Positions 55,522 to 64,000 of a stretch of DNA of 64,000 nucleotides are shown here, piece by piece. Source of the stretch: Strongylocentrotus droebachiensis (lineage: Eukaryota > Echinodermata > Echinoidea > Camarodonta > Strongylocentrotidae). How positions within the stretch are numbered: the first letter of the stretch is position 1; each line of letters opens with the position of its first letter. The notes beneath the pieces were generated by a model. The model was given only the letters and a program-made list of their open reading frames with translations. It was not told where the DNA came from and did not search any database. The stretch is taken from the NCBI GenBank assembly GCA_035222895.1, contig JAVYIG010001050.1, positions 331,638-395,637 of the forward strand, written 5' to 3'. The translations under genes were made by a program, and so were the position numbers.

Positions 55522-55667
55522 GTTCAATATTATCATTGCCTAAGGATTGCTCCGAGGTTTTATCACGGGGGGCTACAAACAGTGGGGTGTATACCATACA
55601 GACCCTGGACTCTGGTAGACCGTTCCAGGTCTACTGTGATATGGATACAGACGGAGGGGGCTGGACG
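55522..55667 (+). CDS. Fibrinogen-related protein, exon 2 (residues 175-223)
   Basis: Acceptor TTTCTTTGCAG at 55521, donor ACG|GTAGGT at 55667. Phase 1 in, phase 0 out, matching exons 1 and 3. It encodes the start of the fibrinogen C-terminal domain: DCSEVLSRGATNSGVYTI, PFQVYCDMDTDGGGWT. C184 and C213 are placed as the first conserved disulfide of the domain. The pattern CDM.TDGGGWT is diagnostic of the family. Confidence 0.95.
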
Positions 55668-56439
55668 GTAGGTACCCTGGCACCATTTTGTTTTCGAGTT
55701 TACCCCCCCCCCTCCACACTTTAAAAATCCCAGTGGCGCTATTGGCATCTGGGTCCTGATTCATAAAACTTGTTATCAAGAACATGATAATTATTATGAG
55801 CTACAAGAACCCTTATATATGATCTTCGGCAGTTGTTATTGATAACACGTCTTATGGAACAAGACCCTGATGCAATAAGACCACCAGATCTACATTTTTT
55901 ATGTCATGGATTTCAGCCTAAGTATAAAGTATTTAGCTATGTTGTTCACCCAAGTCATATAAATAACCTGTTACTTCTAACATACAACGACTGATAACAT
56001 TTTGCACAAAGTCGGGAGAACTAGCACGGTATCTATTGAATTCTAGGTAAAGGTTCTTATATGAGGGAAAATGGCGTCACTGCTATATTTTGTTGGGGAG
56101 GCGAAGACTGACGCATCGCCGGAAACATGTAAAGTGGTAAATCTATATGGGAAAATATTCTTCCGATATTTCTATTCGCAGACGATACCATTGTCAAAAC
56201 AAAATTTGGGTTACAGGCTTCTTTAAAGCTTGGTCATGTATTGGTTAATAATTCGTTATCATTCATAGTAGAGGCAGAACAATTAATATCCTCTATCCAG
56301 ATAGAGAATCCATGGTTCATCTACCATTGAATGAAACTGAATGCCACTTTGTATCGTGTATGATATCGTATGCTGGTTTGAGTATTCAAATGATACAAAA
56401 TATGATAAATAATTTCTTCTGTACCATATCTTGCGTCAG
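55668..56439 (+). other. Intron 2
   Basis: GTAGGT to GCGTCAG, 772 bp. Contains a C run (about 55705-55714) and a MITE copy at 55751. No coding sequence seen. Confidence 0.85.
55751..55868. mobile_element. Fold-back MITE, GGGCCCTGTTTCATAAAACTT family (copy 3)
   Basis: GGGTCCTGATTCATAAAACT at the left, CTTATGGAACAAGACCC at the right, with TTATCAAGAAC and GTTATTGATAAC between. Somewhat more diverged than copies 1 and 2. Lies in intron 2. Confidence 0.65.
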
Positions 56440-56701
56440 GTTCTGCAAAAGCGACAGGATGGGTCGGTAGATTTCTTCCGAAGCTATGCTACCTACCGAC
56501 GTGGCTTCGGGTCACTAACTGGCGAGTTCTGGCTCGGCAACGACCAGATTCACCGTCTCACCTCCCAAGACGAGTACCATCTGAGAATAGATCTAGAAGA
56601 TTTCGACCAGGAGACCGTGTTCGCCGAGTACCGTGTCTTTAGGGTAGCAGACGTCAACGAGGATTATAGGGTGACGGTCAGCTCGTACCATGGCACAGCC
56701 G
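56440..56701 (+). CDS. Fibrinogen-related protein, exon 3 (residues 224-311)
   Basis: Acceptor TTGCGTCAG at 56439, donor GCCG|GTAAGT at 56701. It encodes QKRQDGSVDFFRSYATYRRG, FGSLTGEFWLGNDQIHRLTS, and the central strands with LEDFDQETVFAEYRVFRVAD. This is the core of the fibrinogen domain, with GEFWLGN the family signature. Phase 0 in, phase 1 out. Confidence 0.95.
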
Positions 56702-57218
56702 GTAAGTTTCAAGGACTCGTAAATACCTCTTTTAAGTGTAATTATGTTTAGTTAAGAAGTTGACTTCAGATCAGAAAGCAAAAGACAACATCGATAAAGG
56801 TGGAATAACTTTAAACATACTGCGTTGTATCATGAGGAAAACAAATGGATTTTCATAATGGAAATGTCGGGTTGGTCCGCTTTGGTGACCCAAACTACCT
56901 AATGCGCATCCGGGACGGGACCGGGTGGGGGTGGGGGGGGGGGGCGGGGGAGGGGGGGGGGGGTGCGTGTGCAAGCTTATCCATTGCTGGATACTGCACT
57001 CATGCTTTGGTCCTCGTCACTATTAATTTTTTGTACTTTATTGTGAGGCTGAACACCAATGTATTGTATTTAGTAACATTGTCTATCCATTATCTTTGTT
57101 TCCTTTCCATTCTCTTGTGTTTCATCATCGTCATCATCGCCATTATCATTATCACCATCTACGTCATCATCTCCGTCTTCGTCATCTTCTCCATCGTCAT
57201 CGTCGTCGTCTTCATCAG
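56702..57218 (+). other. Intron 3
   Basis: GTAAGT to TCATCAG, 517 bp. Holds an interrupted G-rich stretch (about 56923-56961) and an (ATC)n-type microsatellite (57121-57215) running right up to the acceptor, where its C/T-rich repeat supplies the pyrimidine tract. Confidence 0.85.
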
Positions 57219-57472
57219 GTGATGCATTCACGACGCATAGCGGCCAGCCATTCACTACCAAAGACCGCGACAACGACAACTGGTCGAGCAAGAACTGCGC
57301 CCGTGAATACCATGGTGCGTGGTGGTTCAACTCCTGCTACTACGCATCCCTCAACGGCGAATACCTACGAGGGATATCGGAGAGTTACGGCACGGGGATC
57401 GTCTGGTATCAATGGCACGGCTATTACTACTCCCTCAAACGCACGGAAATGAAAATTAGACCAGCCGACTGA
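57219..57472 (+). CDS. Fibrinogen-related protein, exon 4 (residues 311-394, stop)
   Basis: Acceptor TTCATCAG at 57218 gives phase 1 in. The calcium site is intact: KDRDNDNW with D326, D328 and D330. C337 and C350 form the second disulfide around the WWFNSCYYASLNGEY pocket, which binds acetyl groups in ficolins and tachylectins. The C-terminal GIVWYQWHGYYYSLKRTEMK and IRP follow the family closely, then TGA at 57470-57472. The assembled domain has no missing key residue, so the gene looks functional. Which subfamily (ficolin-, FREP- or FGL-A-like) cannot be told by eye. Confidence 0.95.
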
Positions 57473-59159
57473 CTTCTAGACTAGGAACTATCGAATTGAA
57501 CGGATGAAATTTCATGCACAAATAGACAATGCGTCAATTACGTACAAAATTGAATAATTATTGATCTGGAGCCTTTTGGACAAACAGGATGGGAAAACGT
57601 AACTCCAAAATATCTAAAGCCTAAAGCCTAATGAACACGAAGCATTGTTATCCCACTACAACCAATCGCCCGCAAACTGATTGTTCAATTCAAAATAATT
57701 CTAGTAACAAGTGACTAATGGGACCCTTCAAATAACGACAGCGTTGTCACACACATTTTAATATTCTCTGTGCACCTTGTTATATGCCAGCTTTTCGTCG
57801 AGAGTTGATTTCAAACAAATATGAAACCTTGCGCTAGGGTGGCCACTAAAGTAGATCCTAGATGCACCAGAACCTGATTCAAAGAGTTACGTATGTGACC
57901 GGAGATTGCCCTGGACATGTTTGACGTTTATATGCGTGAATGTCTTCGAATGGCGCAATAGAAATAACGCCTCGTGTGAATCGGGAATAACGTATTCATA
58001 GAACAATTCCAACAAAATAATGTTTAGCCGTTTCATGTTCTGCAAGAGGTCTTAGTTAAGGTGGAAGCAATTTTTAGAATCATTTTGTCTTACAAACATT
58101 GCACACGAGGCGTCATTCGTCTGACGTAGAACTGCGTCAGCAACTGGCGCATCCTTTGACGCAACAAGGTTCATGCAAGATTCAACAGTACAACAATGCC
58201 TTTCGCATGTTTGTTTAGCCCAGGTATTAATGACGAAATCGAAATGACACCTTTTTTTGTTCTTCTTCATTCATTTCGGTTTATTGTGTCAAAATTCCAT
58301 GTTAAAACAGCCGGTAGACTGATACAAACAAAGATTACAAAGTTCAAAGAAATAAAGAGAAATAAAAAATACATGTACATCAATATCACCTCGTGTGCAA
58401 CGGGCTTTGGGACGAGAGTTTGATATGTTCACCACGTCAAAAACAACTAAAAACTTTCATGTGACATATTTAGACATGTTCAGTCATTGCCAAGTTTACG
58501 AAACTAAATAAATTTCTGTATTTCATTATCTAGAAGTAGGTCTGTGACAAACATACGTTGCGTGATGGAATACATTTGTTAAGATCTTTTAGGCCTTTAC
58601 CAACAATATTAGGTATTATATTTATAACTTTACACTTAAATACAATGTCAATTTTTCAAATTCTCATATTAAGATAAAACACGGTATTTTTCACTTCCAG
58701 TTTCATGTACAACGACATGTGTAAATTAAATATGTCTTGATTTCAAAGATTAAAAGAGTTCCGGGACAAATGTTAACTTTGACGTATCCTGCGTTGTTTC
58801 TTTGTCTTTACAAATAGATCATTAGCACGATTGCAAAGTCTTTCGAAAATCACCCCATGAAAAATTCAATAGCCCTGTCTATCACCAACTGAAATGGGCG
58901 AACATTACAAGCACTCATTGCATAATCCGTACGTGATTTCTACGGGATATACTTTACACCAGCTTATTGTGATAGCCCTTGAGTTAATTTCTCGAAAGTC
59001 TTTGCGATCGCGCTAATTGTGCGATAACCATAGTTAATTGATCTTACAATGATGTATCAAGCAGGCATACGACCCGTTTTAAAGCCCCGCTTAAAACTAA
59101 TCGACACTACTTTGCATTATGTACACCCCACACAGGCATGCCCTCATACACCGTATCCG
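57473..59159. other. 3-prime flank and intergenic DNA; no gene
   Basis: Presumed 3-prime UTR then AT-rich sequence. A poly(A) signal was not placed with confidence. Frames at 58052 and 58196 lack domains. Confidence 0.45.
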
Positions 59160-59385
59160 GACACCTACCCCCTGGACAACCGACCCGGATAACCACCCTC
59201 TAGGAAAACTACGATGACTGCCCCCTGACAACTACCCCCGAACAACTACCGCTAGACAACTACCCCCTAGGATACTTGTCCGGGGGTAGTTGTCCTAGAG
59301 GATGGTTTTAGGGGGTAGTTGTCTGGGGGGGGGGGTGGGAGTCATCCGGGGTACTTGTCCTAGGGGGTATAGTCCGTGGGCCAGC
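59160..59385. repeat. Inverted array of GACAACTACCCCC units
   Basis: Units like GACAACTACCCCCTAG recur at 15-17 bp spacing to about 59271, then as complements (GGGGGTAGTTGTCC) to 59385. The two halves could form a long hairpin. A G run lies at 59327-59335. Confidence 0.7.
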
Positions 59386-59489
59386 GGGGGCTACCGTGCA
59401 CCCCCCCCCCCTATGATCTTACTTTTTGGGTGTCATTTTGTTCATTGGGATCCATAATATAAGAAAAAAGATGTTCCCAAGAAAAAAAC
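59386..59489. repeat. C run and lead-in to a tandem repeat
   Basis: C run at about 59401-59410, followed by the start of the 405-bp repeat region. Confidence 0.5.
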
Positions 59490-60318
59490 TCATTTGGACA
59501 CTGTTTTTTTGCTCCTTATTTGAAGATATGTAAAAATGTCAGTTTTTCGGGTTTTGTACACTTTCTTAGGGTTTGTGAATTATGTGCTTACATTTTACCC
59601 TGTTTCTCAGCAGATATAACTCTAATCTCCACCAAAATTATAAGAAATCTTCGTAAACTATACAACAATAGGTAGACAAAATTATTTTATTTTATTTTAT
59701 TGTCTTCAATTATTAATGACGTCATAAATTTGCATATATTTTGATATGCAAATTTCTGTCTCAAAACCTGTCAAAATCACCTGAAAGTTGTATTTTGTCT
59801 GCTATTATCATGAAATAAGTTATCAAACCCCCTAATTTGATGTAAAATTATTCATTGTTATGTTATCTGATGTTTCCTGCAAACAAAATTCAGCCAACTC
59901 ATGTAGACATTGTTTTTCCCCCATTATTTTGTATGTAAACATATCAGTTTTCCGTGTATTGTATATTTTTTTAGGGTTTGCGAATTATGTGCTTACACTT
60001 TACCCTGTTTCTCAGCAGATATAAGTCTAACCTCCATCAAATTAATACACAATCTTTGTAAATCATACAACAACATGTAGACAAAATTATTTTAATTTAT
60101 TTTATTGTCTTCAAATATTAATGACGTCATAAATTTGCATATATTTAATATGCAAATTTCTGACTCAAAACCTGTCAAAATCACCTGAAAGTTGTATTTT
60201 GTCTGCTATTACCATGAAATAAGTTTTCTAGCCCCCTTAATTTGGTGTAATATTATTCATTGATATGTTATCTGATGTTTCCCCCCAAACAAAATCAGAA
60301 TCAGTCAACTCGTATGCG
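59490..60318. repeat. Two-unit tandem repeat, 405 bp
   Basis: AGGGTTTGTGAATTATGTGC at 59568 recurs at 59973 with one change. Matching blocks include ACCCTGTTTCTCAGCAGATA, AATGACGTCATAAATTTGCA and ACCTGTCAAAATCACCTGAA. No coding capacity. It ends at a C run (about 60323-60334) next to the C-terminal end of the PIN-like pseudogene. Confidence 0.8.
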
Positions 60319-60375
60319 CATCCCCCCCCCCCCCTGCGTATTACAACTAGTACATTCTATATATTTAATGTACAT

Positions 60376-63300
60376 TTAATCCAGGTTGGATAGCAACTCC
60401 TCTTGTACAGTCCACGAATCACCAAGTCCTGCAAGAGGTTTCACAAATTTGTTGCGTTGCTGCAACAGTTTGATTGGCTTGACTTTGCCGGTTCCTTTAA
60501 AGGCGCTTATGAAGTCACAGCCTAAGAAAGCGTGTAGTCGAAGGAGTGCTGCGGAAAATTAGTGACATCTTTGAGCCGCTGTAATGTAATGTCTGAAGTG
60601 AGATGAGCGTAATGAAGCAATATACAAAATATATTGCTGTTTGGGCTTTTGATCTGCACATGATCACAACCTTGCTCCTTTACCGTATTGGCAGTAAAGG
60701 ATCACGCGTGAATCTGTTTCTTCTTGGGTTGAGTTGAGAGATGGAATCTCAGAACACAGTGTCTCTTTCCTATTCTGAGAAGTGAGCAGTTTGGCTTCTC
60801 CTACTTTGATGAATATCATTTTTCCCATACAGCCTCTTAGCCCGGCTCTTAGCCATGTCGTGCTTACTCCAGACATCCAGAAGAACTTGAATAAGTTGTT
60901 TCTTATTCTCATCATTCGTTAGGAACTGCTTCCAGTCAGATGGTCTTTTGGTCTTGCCTCCTTAAATCATCATCTTCTCTGCACACCCACGACGTGTCCT
61001 TTCACTTGACTTCCCAGAGTCTGGTTTGTACATGTCTGCGCTGAAGATGACATCGCATTTGGACAACACTCCATTGTGAATTTTGATGCAAATATCGTGG
61101 AAGTATGCAGGCATCTCTTTTAGGTAGTAGAAAACAGCATTACCATCTTCCACTACCAAGGAATTGCCAGTGGTGGGAGGTTGCGAGTTCTCTACATCCT
61201 TACGGAGATAGTGTAGGCCCTTAAATGTATCTGTCTTAGCAAAAAAGTTGTTCCAATGTTCCAATTGAGTAGAGAACAGGGATCCAGAATTCCCGTAGAT
61301 CAAGTTGGCTGCCTGAACTTTGTGCCTTTACCATCAGCTGGATAGCAACGTCCCCTTGTTGCTTGTACTCTTTTACTTTTCGTTGGGATGTTTTAAGCTT
61401 GAATTTGTTATTTGTCTCTGCCAAGGTTTGAGCCTCAGTTTCTTGATGGGGTCAGAGAACGATGTCTTTTTCTCTAATCGCTCTTTGATAAACATCTCTT
61501 TCTGGTCTTTCCCTGTGGTAATTGCATGCATAACATCTTTCTCAACCTCAGCTGGAACGCGGGTACCGGAAGAAAAAACATACAATCCATTCTCGTCATC
61601 AACATCAACATGATTGAGGAATCTTTTTACATCTGATCATCTATGGCCCTTTTTTTAATACACATCCCTCACTTTTCCTCCTCTGAGTTGGTTGTTGATC
61701 TCTGTGTTTACTTCCACGGTGAGCATCAAACGTCATATATGCATATGTTCGGACCCACCTCTGATATACACCATAGTTCTCAATTAGGCCAGAGACACCG
61801 ACACCACTACCACCCCCACCGCGAGATTTGCCATGCTTCAGGATTTTCTCTTCAATACATGTCTTGTCGACAGCACATCGGTTCCCTGGAATGAGCGACC
61901 TGGCAACACTTATTGCACCTCTTTTGAGCAATGTCATGGCACCAGGATGTGTATCTTCAATGTTTACTAAGAATACATCAAGGTAGGTCAGATATCGGGA
62001 GTAATTCTGACCAGGTCAGGCATAAGGAACAGGCAGTGCAAGTACAATGGACAGTCATTTTCTTTCACAGACCTGATCAATGAAAGATCAATCCAAACGC
62101 AATCAACATACGACATCAAAAATTGTGCCGTCTTCCAAAGAGATCCTCTTCGAATATCAGCTTTGAAGCTCTCATATGACTCTTTCAACGCCTACAGATC
62201 TTCATTAGCCACAACCTCAGCAAGCCTCTCCTTTGTTGGTGATCGAATTAGCTCTTAGAAGATATTCTTTTATTACTCAGCTATACCAACAAGTGCATCA
62301 TCTTTTCCAGTCATTGACAGGAACTCATAAAAAAGGAGCCTTTCTAAGCACTCCACCATTGTCTTGTGATAATGCAGACTCCTGTCGCAGTTCTTTCCTG
62401 TTATGACGTCTTTCATAGACCCAGAAGACATCAGACCAGCTTCCAAGAGGATATCTTCAAGTCCGGATCCTACAATTTTCTTTCCAAGCATCTTAGAGTA
62501 TGCACAAATCAAATGGAAAGTGCCAATCAACACAACGTGTTTCTTGTAATTCTATGGATGACTCCAAATGAGAGGATATGCCTTCACGCACACGCCCAAG
62601 TCAAAATGTTGTTATGACATAGTCTTGGCCAACCTCGCGGCTTGCTTCTTCTGCAGTTCTCGGGCACTCTTGGATTGTATCGAATTCTGTTATGGGATAT
62701 TTTATAACAGGATAGTAATCTATGGTAGTCACATTTGAAGGCACCTCCCCTGTTACTGAGACAAATCCAGCCCAACCTGGAAGCTCTTGACCGGTCTTTC
62801 CACTACTTTTTCGGACAAGCATCCACGCAATATCATTTCTGGCACATTGTTTGAATGCTTTATATCGGTTGACAAGGCAAGGTGGAAGAGGACCTTCATG
62901 TTCAATAGCCAAGGAACGTTCTTTGGTTCATTTACGCGCTTCTGAGGGTACTGTGCTTTGTGAAGATTAAACTGTCTCATTGTTAGAAATCTCCTGTAGC
63001 ATAATCCCATGGGCTGTGTGGACAGAGCCAGAACAACTTAAGCTTGAAATGTATTGGTTGAAATCGTCAACGTCTGAATGGAAGACTGATGGCTCCACGG
63101 GATGGCGGACTACCTGTCTAGATAGAATACCGAAAGTCTACTGTAACACTTGTGCTATGGCAGATTCAAGCTCAAGTGAAAATTAATAGCTTTCTGAAAG
63201 AACAAGGCGATTCATGAATATAATCAGTTGAGCACTGCGTAAGAGATGTCTCAGAGTCATCCATACCAGAATATGCTTGGACATTTTCCACTTTCCATTT

Positions 63301-63987
63301 GTGGCTGCCCTACATATATCTTGCCCAAGAGATATGAAAAGTCTAGTCACTCTTTGTGATGGTCGAGATGAATTTTCCACTCACAAATGGTTCAGAAACT
63401 TCTCTAGCTCAGTGGGAATCTGGTGATCTATATACAGGCAATGGCTTATGCGGTTGAGGGCCAGGTATTTCATCATCTACAATTTAATCTACATATGCTG
63501 GCAAATGCTTTCTTGTGGGCTACTTCCATTGTTCTCTGTTTAGCTACTTTATCGTACTTGTCACTTCTCCATTAATTTGGTTCTTATTTCGCCACATATT
63601 TCTTACGACATTTCTTGTGATATCTTGCTTCTGCAGCAAACAGATAAACTTCCATGATTCTCAAAAGTAGGTTTTCATCACCAACTCTCTTCGCAACATC
63701 TACAACATTTTGCCACCCACCAAAATCTAACAATGGTGACTTTCTGTTGTCCAAGAGCTTTTCACTTTGATTGATTTTAGGCCTTCCTTTTTACAAAAGA
63801 TACAATAAGGATTGAAGATGACTTCATCAATTGACGATCTGGGTGGACGGGATGTTGAAGGTTCTGTGGCATCAGAAAAGATCTCTGACAGTCGATTGAG
63901 ATTCTTGGTAAAAAGTTGGTAGCACTCCCGATGATAACCGTGCACATCTGAAATGTCTTCAAGAATGAGGATGCATGCTTCTTCCAT
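60376..63987 (-). pseudogene. Broken gene of a PIN/FEN1-like family (copy 2), runs to the right edge
   Basis: Minus-strand fragments in many frames, N- to C-terminal: HRECYQLF and CIFCKKE (63727-63987, zinc-binding look), EARYHKKCRKKYV (near 63600), WAGFVSVTG and EVGQDYVITTF (62601-62912), LIGTFHLICAY and SGLEDILLEAGLMSSGSM (62273-62540), SYVDCVWIDLSLIRSVK (61988-62188), LLKRGAISVARSLIPGNRC (61641-61937), VVEDGNAVFYYLKEMPAYFH and DVIFSADMYKPDS..SSERTRRG (60962-61303), NSTQEETDSRVILY (60664-60915), LHAFLGCDFISAFKGTGK (60376-60552). ED(G), the FSAD..KPDS...ER..R block, EE(T)D and GCD..SAF.G.GK match, in order, the acid motifs and helix-hairpin-helix of FEN1/XPG-type nucleases. That match is inference. 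At least ten frame breaks or stops show the copy is dead. It may start beyond the window. Confidence 0.7.
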
Positions 63988-64000
63988 TGCTAATTGTGTC

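Noticed and set aside
56845-57222. 125-codon frame across intron 3
   Set aside because: Made of a G-rich tract and an (ATC)n repeat, lying between well-supported splice sites.

Overview
The window looks like genomic DNA of a marine deuterostome, most likely an echinoderm and possibly a sea urchin. Coding sequence is split by spliceosomal introns with GT/AG ends. The two host-type genes are animal families: a fibrinogen-related lectin and a Cosmc-like galactosyltransferase relative. The rest is AT-rich DNA packed with CR1-like LINEs, tRNA-derived SINEs, fold-back MITEs and long poly(dG) tracts. There are no bacterial operons, rRNA genes or CRISPR arrays. The organism call is inference, because no species marker is present.

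Layout. 1-7 kb holds gene-poor DNA with SINE, fold-back and tandem repeats. 7-15.9 kb is a composite locus: inverted arms (about 7.05-7.67 and 15.25-15.86 kb) enclose a broken gene on the minus strand (8.4-10.3 kb) and a LINE with two open ORFs (10.3-14.9 kb, minus). 15.9-18.5 kb is a tandem duplication carrying SINEs, followed by a 479-bp MITE with a TAT target duplication. 21.7-22.8 kb carries a Cosmc-like exon. 23.9-28.1 kb shows a second LINE inserted inside an older LINE, with both junctions readable. 30-36.3 kb is a large inverted-repeat complex with eight copies of a dyad-symmetric 17-mer and a duplicated membrane-anchor exon. 38-42 kb contains two TTAA-flanked elements, a coding-looking relic, a 150-bp tandem-repeat element and an RT fragment. 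43-49 kb has fold-backs and a PHD-finger relic. 49.8-57.5 kb is a complete four-exon gene for a secreted fibrinogen-domain protein. 59-64 kb has a tandem repeat and a second, longer copy of the broken gene family, running off the right edge.

How the genes relate. The fibrinogen-domain gene is the only complete host gene and probably encodes a secreted pattern-recognition lectin. The Cosmc-like exon would act in the ER/Golgi in mucin-type O-glycosylation. Most other coding sequence is mobile or formerly mobile. The best lead for something undescribed is the family at 8.4-10.3 and 60.4-64.0 kb. Its residues match, in order, the conserved motifs of FEN1/XPG (PIN-like) nucleases, and one copy lies between long inverted repeats.
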